A DNA stretch of 64,000 bases from Prorocentrum cordatum (Eukaryota > Sar > Dinophyceae > Prorocentrales > Prorocentraceae), in NCBI GenBank assembly GCA_963575745.1, contig CAUYUJ010006546.1, positions 68,251 to 132,250 of the forward strand, given 5' to 3'. Below the pieces are notes generated by a model that saw nothing but the letters and a program-made list of their open reading frames with translations, made no database searches and was not told the origin of the DNA. Numbering within the stretch: position 1 is the first letter of the stretch; every line of letters begins with the position of its first letter. This document shows, one piece after another, positions 45,186 to 57,566 of this stretch. A program made the position numbers and the translations under genes.

Positions 45186-45206
45186 CCCTTAAGATTCATT
45201 AACTTA
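45186..45206 (+). repeat. Left terminal inverted repeat
   Basis: CCCTTAAGA-TTCA-TTAACTTA. The outer 9 and inner 8 bases match the right end exactly in inverse orientation. Followed by about 140 bp of AT-rich DNA to 45345. Confidence 0.55.
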
Positions 45207-45434
45207 AAAAACTAAGTTGTTATCAAAATTATCAGCTTCTTATTATAATTTATTCAAATTATTTTTTATTGTTGTAGAATTAATTCGAAACGACTGACAA
45301 CTACTTCAAATTATAGTTTCCAAAATTAGTTTCCAACATTAGTTTCCGTATTCCGCTTTGACGGCGGATCGAACCGACGTCACGGCTTGTCTTCATTGTG
45401 CTAATGTTGCTACTGTTTGTCGCTCGTTTCAATT

Positions 45435-47912
45435 ATGGCAACGCTGATTTGCGTAAGATGCGTTGGCGTTCGCGTCTCTGTGGTGCCCACGTGTTGTTGC
45501 CTGTTTCATCGACGCATGTGTTCCGTTGAAGCAGTATTGGACCAAGCCCAAAGTTGCAGAGGAGGCTCGCGTTTCGGACGCGATGTTGGGCCGCCTGACG
45601 CGCAGGCGTGTGAGGTCGAAGGCAGATTCGGATATGAGTATCAATTATTTGGTCGGCGTGCTGGACAGCTTGTACAAGAGCGAGGGCACCCGCGACCTGT
45701 GGCGGATCATCGGGCATGTTGTTTCGCATTGAATGTTTCTTTTGCATTTCCCGCGCCAGCTCTGCTTTGTCATGAGTGTTACCATGTTGGGCCAAATCGC
45801 AAATGCTGCCATCGCCTGTCATGTGATTTGCGTTGCATTAGAAGTGCGTTTTGTCATGTCACGCGCAACCGTTGCAAGCAACAACCATGCATGCTTGTAT
45901 GCTTGAACGTGCCACATTTATGTCCAATGTCGTTCCACTGTGAATTCACACGCCTCGCAGCCCGATCCGCAAGCACGTGGCGGAGAACAGCATCCCAGAT
46001 CCCGCGATTATGGCCAACTTTTCAGGTCTGTTCACGGACATCGCCAAGACGTCACCGAACATGGTTGCACACCAGGTGAAGTTACGCGCAGCCATATACA
46101 AGACGCACCAGCAGGCGCTTTGTTATTATTTTTTATTGTTCGATTGACGCAACGAAGTATTCATATAGTTGACATGCTTACAACGCATCATTCTTCAAAT
46201 GTTTTTTGACATGATTTCGCAATTGCAATATGATTTTATATGCGCATGTGCGTGTTACGCATGTTTCCTTGCGATTCCCCTCCGCAGTCTTCCGCCCACA
46301 TGTGTGACCTTCCTCTGGGGCACTTCTGCCGCGACACTGCGTGGTACATCAGGACGCGTCGGGTCCGCAAGGGGTCGTGGCGCAGAAACGCGACGGGCGA
46401 AGGGATGCACGGCGCAGCATGGGGGGAGGGGAGGGAACTGCGGACAGGGAGGGGAGCTGGGGCATTGCGCCAAATGCTTCAAGGATGGCTGCTTCCAAGC
46501 GCAGAGACGCCCTGCAGCGCGAGGCAAAGCTAAACGCTTTGACGTGCAAGGATACCATTTTATGCACCTTACTTTGAACGAAAAATGGCGTTGTCTTCTC
46601 GAAGCGATGATATTATGATGACGTTTCTTTTGTTATGTCAGCACGCGCAACGTGATCGTCATTTGCGCGCGTCCGTCGGGTTGCTTTCGGTCGCGCCAGC
46701 ATCTTGAAAGACTTTGATGCAACATGGTGAAGCATGTAGTTTTCACATTTGACGCTACATGTGCATTGCTTGACACATTTTCTTCCAATTCTGGCACATC
46801 TCTCTGCCGCGCTTGATTCTTCAGGCAACCGCGGCAGAGATGGAGCAGCTTCAAAAGGTGTTCAACCATATGACAGTGAATAAGCAGCCCGCGGCACCGC
46901 TCGGCACGTGGGACGAGACTCCTCGGTCCCTCTTGGCTTTGGAGGACAGCCCCAACACAGCCAGTAGCTGCGCTGCTTCTTCGAGCGACGGGTTCGGCAT
47001 TTTCGCTACAATTCTGGGAACTGACCTCGACGCGCGCTCGCCGCCGCCGAAGGCCGCGCGGCGGCCCTCGCCTGAGCAGCAGAGCCCGTTTATGTTCCAG
47101 TTCAAGTCTTCGGAATGCATCGAACAACCATTTTCGACGACCATGAATGAGAAGGATCACGACTTGTTTTTGGCTGCTCTGAAACCTGACCCAGTTCCCG
47201 CCGCCGTCGGCGGGCAGAAGAAAGCAGCAAAGAACAACAGCACGAAGAGCCCTGACAAGGCGCCCACCCCCTCTGTCATGAAGAAGCGCAAACTGCCCAG
47301 CCCCTCGGCCAAGACGACGCCCAAGAAGGCCAAGCCGACGCCTTCTGGCAAGAAGAGAGCCAAGCTGACGCCTTCCAGCCAGAAGAAGACGGCCCCAGCG
47401 GGCCAGAAGAAGACCCCTTCGAAGGACACATTTCTAATTTTAGTATGCGTTCTTATCTGCGATTGTTTTTGCGCGGCTCGATAGCAGCTCGCACGCGTTA
47501 TGTAAGGGATGTTGGTCAGAGCAAGCAGTTGCGCAAGCCGTCGGTGAAACATAGGTTTGCGTGCCACCATTGACAGCCCGCCACGGGCAAGATCATGTAC
47601 CATTGTTTGTGTAAGGACGGCGCTCTCGCGGACACGCGCGCGATGTTCTGTTTATCTCTAACTTGTGTGCGCCAAACATTGTCAAACAGACATGCGATCC
47701 TGGAGGACGCTGCGCCTCTGTCGGAGGTCATTGGCCTCCAGAAGAAGGAACTCCTGACGAAATGGAAGAATTACCACAGTTCGGCGTGGCACGCCGAGAG
47801 GAAGAGACTTACGAAGGAGGGGGCTGGCGATTCCGAAGCGGAGGACATGGCTGCTGCGAAGTGCTTGAAGCTGAAACCAGAATTATTTCGCAAGTTGGGT
47901 TACAGTTTGTGA
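45435..47912 (+). CDS. Gene A1: unknown Lys-rich, nuclear-type protein
   Basis: Five-exon model: 45435-45452, 45535-45713, 45961-46114, 46825-47424, 47706-47912 (1158 nt, 385 aa and TGA). Every junction keeps phase. Donors are GT (GTAAG), GC, GC and GA; a GT donor at 47440 is an alternative for the last. Exon 2 has YWTKPKVAEEARVSDAML, and exon 3 PIRKHVAENSIPDPAIMANF then SGLFTDIAKTSPNMVAHQV. Exon 4 starts ATAAEMEQLQKVFNHM and ends in a basic tail with VMKKRKLPSPSAKTTPKKAK, a clear nuclear signal and histone-H1-like composition. The last exon has LQKKELLTKWKNYHSSAWHA and ends FRKLGYSL. The 18-nt first exon is the weakest part. A further exon near 46285-46440 (SSAHMCDLPLGHFCRDTAWY) is possible. 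Function unknown. Confidence 0.6.
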
Positions 47913-48742
47913 GTAGCTGTGGAGTGAGGCAGGCTACTGCACAGCACGTGCACATGTATATACTCTGGAAAGCACGCGTTGCCATGGTTCATGCAGTTCG
48001 GTAATCGTCGCGTATTTCTGTTAACGACAAGCGGTAGTGTAGGGCTCATATGTTTCGAACATGTAGGGAGCGCCGCGCGAGAGGGGTGAGTTTGTGCATC
48101 GGCAACATTGCGTTAGTTCGTAATTTTCTGTCGCAGCAAAAATGTCGCTCTTCCACTTCGCGTATGCGTGCCCACCATGAATCAGCAAAGTTTTTGTTTC
48201 ATTGACACGATTATTATGCGCGAGTGTGTCTGTCCGATGGCCGTGCTACTTGTATGTGTGATTCGCGTGTGATGTGCGTATGTCCGCGTATTGGATGCGC
48301 GCCTTTGCTTTTGCGATCAATCAGTTCATGCGTGAGAGTCATTGTATTGAAGTGCCATGTCGCGTTTTCCTTCGCTTTCCAGATCTTGCTTTCTCATGAC
48401 GCAATTCTGCGCCGACAGCTTTTTGCTTTGCCGCGGGGTCGGGGCCATGAGCGGGGGGCCCACCGACGAGCCCATGGAGCCGTGCGCCCTGGCGCTTGAG
48501 CACGTCCCCAACGATGCCGCGCCGACGTGGGGAGGGATGATTTGTCGGGAGAGGGAGAAGGAAACGCACCGGGGGAGGAGGAGTAGATAGGAAGACAGGA
48601 GTAGATAGTAGAAAGAAGCAGCATATAGAAGGAAGCGCACTGCGGGACGAGAGATGGAGGAGAGGAGGGGGAGGAAAATGTTTGAGGTTGAGGTGGGATT
48701 TTAGCGCGACGATAACGAAACATTATTCCTGGGGGAAGATCC

Positions 48743-50731
48743 ATGCTGGAAGCCTTCGAGCAGATCGGCCTCAGCGGCGTTCACCAGATTTTCATGGGGG
48801 ACGGCGTGGACGCGTATTCGGTTTCCCAGGTTTCCATTTTTTTTATCGTGCCGGCTTTCTGCGCTGCATTCTCAGTATCGTCCGCCTGACACGGTGAGGC
48901 CTGACCGGTTTCTTATGTTTGCTTTTTGATTTGTCGTTTTTGTTTCTTTCAGTACGTGCCGGCTTCTCTTTGCAATTTCTTATTTCTGCATGATGTTGTG
49001 CGTTGGATGAGCATGATGCATGTTAGGTGAACATGGCGCGCGTTCTGTCTGTTCAGTAGATATGTTGTATGTTGTGTTTCGTTACTTCAATCCGCGTGCG
49101 TGCGTTGCGCTGATATCATTCATGCTTTGTATGCTAGCAGTTACCGCTGCCGCGCCTGAAACGCAAGTCAGGAGCGCTACACGATCGTCACGTTCGTGGA
49201 GCCTCGGTGGAGGGAGGCTGCCGAGCATATCCTGGACGGGCTGATGTTCAATACTAGCGGCGGCCAGGGGCAGCCGATGAAAGTCACTCGCGCGCTGCCG
49301 TACGAGGCCCCCAGTGGGAGATGTAGGAGGAGGAAAGGGAGGACAGGCAAGGGGTCGAAGGAACGACGTTTGCGTTGGCGAATCACGCGTTTCGTGAACC
49401 ATGCATGTTCAAATAAAATGTTGCTTATTGTTCGCCAGGCAGCCTTATTTCTGGAACATATTTTTTTGTTGGCACCGCTCGCGAGCGCTCCCCTCACCTC
49501 CCCCCTGCGCCTCCAGATGCCCGACATGAACAACGCGACCATGGAAGACACAGACGGCTCAGACGCTGCGGACGCAGCAGCAGCAGACGCAGCGGCAGCT
49601 GGGGGCGATGCCGAAGATTCACAGCAGCAGCAGCAGCAGGAAGAGAACGACAGGAGTTTATGTTTCTTTGGTCGTTGTTTGCTCATTGCTTCATTTTTGC
49701 GTGTGCCAGCTGTGATATCCGCATATAATGTTCGTTGTGATGCTATTGTGTACGCTTGATTTGCCAGAATTTCACGCGTGAGCATTCATGAGACACACGT
49801 TGCATGTGTACACGTTTGTTCGAAGAATGCGCACGCACACCACGCGTGGCGATCGCAAGCACGATGCGTTATTTCAGCGTTTCCTTCTAATCGTTGTTCT
49901 GACACATGTATGATTGTGAATTCATTTTGCTTCCATCCGAGCAGTCGATGGTATGGCGCGAATTGTGCATGACGCGAAGTTGCATTTGACTCGCGTGATT
50001 TGATCGCCAGGACTGCTCGCAAGAAGGCTCGCATTCAGCTCTCCGCGCGCTCCAAGTTTCTTCGCAAGCCAGGGCCGCGTGCCCCCCAGGCCACCAAGGG
50101 TTTCCACGTCGAAGCCCTGGAGCTTCCTGCTCCGCCCCCCAAGCCGACGGCTTCGCTGAACCCGCCCCCCAAGCCGACGCGTTCGCTGAACCCGCCTCCA
50201 AAGCCCGAGCCCCCGGGGACAAAGCCGCCGCAGCACCTCCTCTTGCGCGCGGCATTGCCGCCGCCGCCCTTGCCGCCGCCACCCGTCCCAGCGAAGCGTC
50301 GGCCTGGCTCCAAAGCTGCCACCGTCGATCCCCCGCCCATCATCGTGCCCCCGAAGGTCATTACGGTCACCGAGCAGAATCGGCCTCGCATCGTGCCGCC
50401 CACGCGCGTGCCAGAGAAGGCGCCAATTCATATCTACTCATGCGCGTGCTCTCTGCTAGCATTCGTGTTAACTTTTGATGTGGCGTCGCGTCCTCGGTGC
50501 CCGTGCGTGCGCAGGTGCGTGCCAGTCAAACTCATGTGAAAGCAGTTGTTGTTGCCACGCGCGTGGCAGTGTCCACAAATGATCACACAAATGACGAACT
50601 GGCACATGCAATGGTGAGTTGATGCATGCGATATTATTTTCGCGTGCGATGTGGGAATGTACGCCACACATTTTTACGTGTACGTTACACATCAGGCCTA
50701 CAAGTGGGAGGCGTCCACGCAGCAGTCCTAG
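48743..50731 (+). CDS. Gene A2: unknown Pro-rich protein
   Basis: Five-exon model: 48743-48829, 49172-49306, 49517-49653, 50011-50419, 50696-50731 (804 nt, 267 aa and TAG), all junctions in phase. Donors are GT, GC, GA and GC; acceptors all AG. It starts MLEAFEQIGLSGVHQIFMGD, then ERYTIVTFVEPRWREAAEHI and LDGLMFNTSGG. Next comes an acidic Ala/Gln exon with six Gln, then a basic Pro-rich exon with three PPPKP repeats (ASLNPPPKPTRSLNPPPKPE) and PVPAKRRPGSK, a possible nuclear signal. It ends AYKWEASTQQS. An upstream exon (ATG at 48447, MSGGPTDEPMEPCALALEHV) could precede it. No family recognised. It is about 0.8 kb after A1 and on the same strand. Confidence 0.55.
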
Positions 50732-50890
50732 GAGATGTGCATTTGACTGCAGCAGGCATTCTTTGTTTGCATGACCCCATGTTTCCTTCGATTCATCGCG
50801 TCCACTCTGATCGCAATCATTATATTTGAAATTCTCAATCGTTTGCATGTGTGTGTTGCTGTTCTTGTTTTGTGCATTCTCTTCCGCTAG

Positions 50891-51049
50891 AGGCGTTCTA
50901 CTGAGGGTGCCAGTTCGGTTTTCCGCGCAGCCGCCGACATTCTGGAACGGTGTCGCCCATCATCGCTGCTGGAAATGAGCGTGCGATCTCGCATGTTGGG
51001 AGATGGCGCAATGAGAGCATGTCGAGGGAATGGCAATGCTGCAGAGTAG
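50891..51049 (+). other. Possible alternative last exon of A2
   Basis: After CTTCCGCTAG, an open frame of 52 codons reads RRSTEGASSVFRAAADILER then CRPSSLLEMSVRSRM and ends at TAG 51047-51049. Composition is protein-like. It could be an alternative 3' exon or a separate small gene. Confidence 0.3.
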
Positions 51050-51449
51050 AGGAGGTAGAGGCGGAGGAGGAGGAGAGGAAGAGAGGGTTGACGCAGGAAC
51101 ATGAGGTATTTGATGAGGGCGGAAGAGGGAGGAGGGGAGGGGAGATGGTTGAGGATTCAATTTAGATGCTGAGGCAGAGGGTGAGCGAGGAAGCGAATGC
51201 GGCAGGGAGACGAAAATGATGATGCATGTTGTTTGTTTGTCTTATCACACAACCCTCAGCCAAAACATCGTACTCATGTAGATGCGCGCGATGAGGTTCT
51301 AGGTTAAGAGGATGGAAACATATATGAAAACATGCGATGAACGTATGAGACACATAATGCATATTTTCGACACGGGTTTGGACCTACAGAGGTCAACTGC
51401 GATGTAGATGAGATGAGATTTCGATGCCATCTGTATCGGATCGGCATGT

Positions 51450-51855
51450 AGATTCGATGTAGTTTCGATGTAGATTACATCTAAACTACATGTAGTTTCG
51501 ATGTAGTTTCGATGTAGTTTCGATGTAGTTTCGATGTAGTTTCGATGTAGTTCCGATGTAGTTTCGATGTAGTTTCGATGTAGTTTCGATGTAGTTTAGA
51601 TGTAATTGCGGTTGGCGTATCATGCTCTAGGAAATCTGAATGATGCATCCAACAATATAGAAACATATGTAATCTGCACATATGCGCTCCACGGCAGGCA
51701 TGACAAGACAACCACAACGGCATCGAAACTACATCAAAACTACATCGAAACTACATCAAAACTACATCGAAACTACATCGAAGCTACATCGAAACTACAT
51801 CGAAACTACATGTAGTTTCGATGTAATCTACATCGAAACTACATCGAATCTACAT
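51450..51855. repeat. 12-bp satellite in inverted arms
   Basis: Left arm (51450-51605): tandem GATGTAGTTTC(GA). Right arm (51720-51855): tandem complement GAAACTACATC, with short switches back at both outer ends (ACTACATGTAGTTTCGATGT). The spacer of about 115 bp is unique. The arms could fold into a long hairpin. It lies between A2 and B and probably not in an exon of either. Confidence 0.9.
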
Positions 51856-52254
51856 ACTCGTCAGATATAAGATTTAATATATTTTCTATTATGTTTTTCA
51901 TTATTTGTTCCATATGTTGAACCACTTGTAATTTGGTATTGCTGTTGTCACTCATACGCGCATCATGCACACATCGCGCAACATGGTTTCGCGTGCATTT
52001 GATGCATTCTTATCACACTCTACCATATGTTGACAAGCAACTGTGCACGTTACGTATATCGTTTGTAGTTGATTGTTAATGTCACAGTGCCGCAATGTCG
52101 CCACAACGCATTGTTTCAGTGGGATCGCTGTATTCATTATGACACAGATCTTCAATTGCACATTTGTTTGTTAGTCTCGTGTGCTCGATAGCTTGCAGTG
52201 CTGTTTTGCGCTGGGTTTCTATCAGTATTGTTTCATACATACATTCGCTTGGCG

Positions 52255-54721
52255 ATGGCACCTGGTGCGTCGACGCTGTGCCAGAAGCCAGCTGCTGCTC
52301 GGGGGGGCATCTTGAGCCAGATGGCCACGTGGGGAAAGGACAGCATGCTCGTTTCGTTTTAGTCTCTTGTGAAGTTGTTCGCGCCTTTGGTTATTCATTG
52401 AGTTTATGACGCATGCGCATTGTATTCGTTGACGTGGAGCATTTCGCTATGCAATCTCGTTGCCGCCTACGACGTTACGACTCATTTTCAATTGCAAATT
52501 TGCCAGGATGACAAGCCAACGAAAAAAGCCTGCCCCATCGGACAGCGACGATGAGGAAGCTGAAGAGGAAGAGGAAGAGGAGGTGGAGGAGAAAGAGGAA
52601 CACGAAGAAGAGGAAGAGGAGGCCTCAGCCAAGAAGAGGCCTGCATCAACGGTGCTCAAGAGGCCCAGCGCAAAGGTGATGAAGCGCCCTGCGGCCAAGG
52701 AAACGACCCGCGCGTTTTCTCACCTTAGGCACGGTATGAATTGTGCGGATTTCATCATCGCGTTTCCATTCTGATTTGAGTTTGCTATATGCGTTTGCTC
52801 AGCGCACGCCCAAGAATATTGCATCGCGCTTGGAGTCAGGAATGCAAAGGTGTTCTCGTTTTATCGCCTTGCTTGCAAACCGCTCGCAATTCGTTGACGT
52901 TATCTCAGGAGGAAGAAGAGGGGGAAGAAGAAGATGATGATGACGAAGCCGGGCCCAGAAATCGGAACAAGTTTGCCAGATTCTTGAAGCTCATGGCAGC
53001 TGGCGATGTCGACCCCGAAGTTGTGGAGGCTTGGGAGGCTGTCAAAGCAAAGAGGACGAAAGCAACCAAATTCATCAACACCGTTGTGAAAAACACAGGC
53101 CCAGGCAAGTACCAAGTCGATGTGAACGCTTCCATGGTGAAGGATCGCTGCTGCATTTTGTTTTTGATGTCGCAGCAAACGCATGAGCACGCAATATTGT
53201 TCACAAGATTATATCATGTTTCCCACTGCAATGTCGCCTATGTGAATTTCGAGAGGCACTGGTATTCTCATCTGATCATGTGCGCGCTATTTTGTTTTTC
53301 AATTTTGCCTGCGCCCGATTCGCAGGAACACCAGTCGTACATGGAGAGGAAGAGGGCGACCGAATCCAAACAAGCGTTGCCGACTGCTGTGTACATTGCA
53401 TCAATATTCCACGGGAACCAGGCTGTGTGTTTTGTATCAGGATGGTGCGTTATATGCGTTGCAAGCACATGTTGTATTCACGTTGTATGATTTGTGTTTC
53501 TTTGTTTCATTTTTCGTTGTTGTGCATTATCTAGATGTTCGCTTGCTTGCATGGAGGCGCACCTGCGTGTTTCTTTCAGATAGCTCGCGCGTCTGAATTG
53601 TTTCACGTTGCCCCTCGCAGACTGCCTGCCAGAACGCTGTCGACAGTGGCGCTGTCAAAGAGTATTTCGGTACTGACGGCTTGCAGTATAGCCGCCACAC
53701 GGGGTATTCCATCGACAAGACAACTGGCACTGAGAAGCGCTCTACTCTCCAAGGTGAAAAGCAGATCAGTGCTGCAGATGCTTCGAGGATGAAGAAGGCC
53801 CTCGACGCTGTTGGGTGGGATTTCAACTTTTCGAAGAAGAAGACACAGGACATATCTTCAGCTGTTCTTAGCGCGATGCTTCGAATCTTTTTTAGGTATG
53901 AATTTTCGGAATCGGTTTGTTTCGAAGACAGAATGCGCAGCATAGTGCTCGTCACTACATCATGTCTCGAGTGGTTGAACGCATTTTCACTAATGTCCGA
54001 TGGATGCGTTTGCCGCGCGCGCGTAGCGCATGCCGTCAGTTGTTGCATCCTGAGCGCAAGGAGATGGACAAGACGATGCTCGGCGAAGACATCCCTCAGC
54101 CATTCAAGCAGCACGTCGAGGAGGCGTGGCAGGCGTGTGTGAAGACTTTAAAAGAGTTTTCGAAATTGAAGAACATGCTCAGAGCTTGCGGCGACGACGT
54201 CGCCAACTCCCACTTGAAGAAGCTTGCCGAGCTAGAACCCAAAATCAAGGACCCTCGCCGACGAAATGCTGATTTTTCTTATGTCGTGCGCGTGCGCCGC
54301 GCCATAGTGCACGCATATGTCATTGAAACTTTATGTGTTCATGCCTGATGCAAAGCGCGCTCTCGGAAATATGCAGAACGCGTTTTCGGAAACGTGCATT
54401 TTGTTTATTGAATTTTTGTTTCACGCCAGGATGCAGAACACGTTCTCGGAAAGATGCAGACCCACAAGGTTACCAAGGACAACGAACCGCTGACGACGGA
54501 GTACTGCAAGACGTTCCTCACCAATGTTGCTGTCGATCTCCAGAAGAGCTTCCGGATGATCTTGTCTGAGACATTTATAATTCAAATTTGTCATGCGTTT
54601 GTTTATTTTCTCTTGCAGCTTGCAATGGCAGGGGTTCGCGCGGTCCTTCTTGTTCTTTGGTGCCGCTCGCCTGAAGGAGAAGACGTTGGCTTCTGCGTTC
54701 CTGAAGGACATCCAGAGCTGA
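52255..54721 (+). CDS. Gene B: dinoflagellate-type unknown protein, 8 exons
   Basis: Eight-exon model: 52255-52346, 52507-52711, 52909-53136, 53326-53421, 53621-53860, 54040-54267, 54430-54563, 54619-54721. Total is 1326 nt (441 aa and TGA), all phases consistent. Donors are GC at introns 1, 2, 4, 5 and 6, and GT at 3 and 7. Starts MAPGASTLCQKPAAARGG. Exon 2 is acidic, then basic (STVLKRPSAKVMKRPAAKE). Exon 3 has NKFARFLKLMAAGDVDPEVV and EAWEAVKAKRTKATKFINTV. Exons 4-5 join as YIASIFHGNQ-TACQNAVDSG, followed by KEYFGTDGLQYSRHTGYSID. Exon 6 is helical (FKQHVEEAWQACVKTLKEFS). The end is FARSFLFFGAARLKEK, then a helix. The layout (NKFARFL, F-x-GN-x-x-A) resembles a large dinoflagellate family of unknown function that I know only from memory. 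The charged N-terminus suggests a nuclear protein. Confidence 0.65.
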
Positions 54722-55573
54722 GCGGCCACGTACACGGGCATCTTGTCGTCATGAGATGTTGCTTTGCTTTCGCATGCGTTTTGTAAAGCATATGTATGCG
54801 CTCGTGCTTCTCGATTGTATGGCGTTGCGTTGCCATCAATAGCATCTGAGGCAGCTTCGGAATGATGGAGAATGAAATGGGTTTGTGACATGATGGGAAG
54901 GATGAGGGGCGAACTGATGCACTGAATAATGAGAGATGGCATGATTGCAACGTGGCGCGGCGACGCAACCCTATTCCCCACGAGAGAGAGCCCGCGCTTG
55001 CGTGTTTAAAAAACCGAGCGATGTGTTTATATGATTCCTCCTTGGTGCAATTGCGGTGTTTGTGGTGACGCTTTCGAGGGGGTGTGATTGGGGACGGGGA
55101 GTGTCATTCGTTACTGCTATGATTGCAAAGAGCATCGCTGTGCTATGGACGATTGGCATTGAGTTGATGTCATCAATTTGCGATTCATCTTTCAAGCGCG
55201 CGTAATGTCATCGAAGTTGATGTTTTTATGTTGCTTGAAGTTGGTTTGTGCTGCAATTTCATCACGGTGCAATTGACGCGATGGCATGCGCGTGAGTGCG
55301 TGCACGACGCGAGGACGGGGGCAGGCGCGCATTCAGTTACGAATGAGCAGTCATCGATAAACGACGAAGGTTGCGACGACGAAGCGCGACCGCGCGATCC
55401 GATGTCTTGGCCATGCGACGCGGAGAGGTGTTTGCTACGCCATATATTGCGTCTGATTTCGCGTGTTGCTTGCATGTGCACAATGTCGTTTCCTCTGAAG
55501 CCGTTTTGCGTTGCGAGGTATTCTCTTTGATTTTCGTCGGGCGCGCTTCCCTGCCCCATCTTAGCTGCTTCTA
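54722..55573. other. Intergenic, no gene seen
   Basis: Unique sequence between genes B and C, with no repeat array or convincing frame. Gene C promoter elements, if any, would lie here. I see no TATA-like box I would defend. Confidence 0.5.
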
Positions 55574-57566
55574 ATGGGCAGGGGCAAGGGGAGACCCAAA
55601 GGACAACGACAACCGAACCTTGCGCGCGGCCGTGGCAAGGGCAAAACCACACCCCTCAGAGAGCAATCCAGCCAGTTGGCCACCTTCTTGTTGGAATTAT
55701 GGGCATGGGGCCATCTGTCGCCGCAAATGGTGCAAGCAATTTCCGGCAAAGCGAGGGTGGATTTTAATGATTGGTTGTCCTCTGGGAGCACAGCTGTGCC
55801 AGACGAGCTCGAGAATTTGGCGAGTTTGGGGTCGCGGGGCGCTTGCCCGAACCATTGCCACGGTGATTTGATGAGGCGTTTATCAGCAAATAATGTCCCC
55901 AGCACACTCAAATTCATAGCAGCGTGCAAATCCCCTCGCGTTGGCATCTTCGTTGGCAGGCCAATGGAAATGATACTTCCCCATGAACTGTTTGCGGCGC
56001 GATATCATTCCTACCCGGCACATTGGAAAGAACACGCGTGCAGCTCAAGGAACGACCTCGTAAAATTTTGGACAGACGTGGGCAACCATCCAGCATTGAA
56101 GCGAAACCCCGTGAAGAACGCGCCACATTGGGAGCAATGCACGATTCCTATCAGTATCCATGGGGACGGCGTGCCTATCAAGGGCGTTGGTAAATCCTGG
56201 AGTGAATCCATGAATATATATATATTCTTGGTGCTCTATGGTTGCAGGGCGCGGTGAAACATTGGAATACATTTTTTTCATACATGCGATTTTTAATCAT
56301 TTAGTTGCAAATTATTTCGCGTGCAGGACAATGTCGGCATTTTGGAAGATTATGTGTTGGTCACTTCAAGCCATGTTCGATGGGGTATGGCCAACGAGAG
56401 ATTGGAACAACGAGCGGATCGATAATTCGAGGGCGGGCACGTTTCTGGCAGGCGGGTTCAGGGGCTTCCTGTTCTGCATAAAGGGCGACCTAGAGTACCT
56501 GAGCAAGGACGCGCCGCTAACACAATTCATGTTGCGTGCCATGAATGCGCGCATGCATGCAGCGTTCAAATATCCATTCCCGTCTCGCCCCAATCCTTTT
56601 GTAAACGTCAATTTGAAAACATCGCTCCCAGGTGTTCCGATTGCCGTGGCCTACATCTTTGTCTCCATGCATGCGTTGCCAAGCGAACACCACGGACAAG
56701 CCGTTCACTGACAATCGGCCAGTGGGCCCAGCGTGGATGGATACAATTTGGACAAGAGACACCTGGCTGGCCGCGCCCCCAGCGCACCATCCTATATTTG
56801 ATTTACCATTTGTGTCAATTTGGACGGTGTGGTTTGATTTTATGCATACAAAGCATTTGGGCGTGGACAAATATTTCCTGGGATCGGTGTCGTGGATACT
56901 GGCGTTCATGCTCATTCCGAACACGCCCGACGCAGCATTGCAAATTGTTTTCGAGAGTTGTGAAAAATGGTGGCGTGATCACGGCGTTTCCTCGTCTGAC
57001 TGTTTTTCCAAGCTCAAAGTTAGCATGTTCATTGACCCGAAAAAACCACGTGCTAAATATCCAGAACTGAAAGGGAAAGCAGGGGCGATCAAGAACTTGA
57101 TTGCGCCGTTAACTGATGTGTTCAAGTTTTTTGGATGGAAGAGGGGGATCAAGTCCATGAGCAGATTCATCTTGCATTGCGAATGAATTGCCGCATCGAG
57201 GAGATATTAAAGGATAACCCTTGCGCCAACATCTTGCCTGGCGATCAGAAGGATGAGTTCTCTCAGTGCATTTGGGTTTTCCTCGCCTGCCAGACAGCAG
57301 CGGCGCGATTTTTCCTTCGCGATGCACAACTGTTGTTTGACATCACTATTAAAACGCACCATCTCGCGCATTGGGCGTTGGAATCTCAATTTGTCAATTG
57401 TCGCAGGGGTTGGTGTTGCGCTGGCGAGACGTATGTGAATAAGATGAAGTTCTTGGGCGGCGCATGCGTGAGGGGGAATAAAGCTTCGCAGGTTCCCATA
57501 AACATGACTGCTAAATACCGTCACGGGTTGCACTTTATTTGCTTGCGTTCTCGTGCTGAAGAGTAG
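55574..57566 (+). CDS. Gene C: DDE-like transposase family
   Basis: ATG at 55574 (MGRGKGRPKGQRQPNLARG, a basic N-terminus). Exons 55574-56232, 56327-56510 and 56632-57566 are joined by GC-AG introns (56233-56326, phase 2; 56511-56631, phase 0). IHGDGVPIKG supplies a first Asp candidate. LSPCMRCQANTTDKPF is a CxxC segment. VWFDFMHTKHLGVDKYF is the second Asp/His motif, and THHLAHWALESQFVNC with RRGWCCAGETYVNKMKFLGG the third block. This order matches an abundant dinoflagellate DDE-like transposase family as I remember it. A one-base frame slip at a TTTTTT run near 57130 (KFF, then MEEGDQVHEQIHLALRMN) breaks the last exon: sequencing error or recent decay. Fragments D1 and D2 are relatives on the other strand. 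Confidence 0.6.

Noticed and set aside
44091-45215. Three overlapping plus-strand ORFs and one minus ORF of about 370 codons
   Set aside because: They lie wholly in the CCGGGCG array. Residues are only the Gly/Arg/Ala/Pro mixture forced by the repeat, with no domain or conserved frame.
46285-46540. Extra exon of A1 with a zinc-knuckle-like CGQGGELGHCAKC
   Set aside because: Cys/His spacing does not fit a CCHC knuckle, and the frame that joins in phase is a different one. Kept only as a possible exon in the A1 note.
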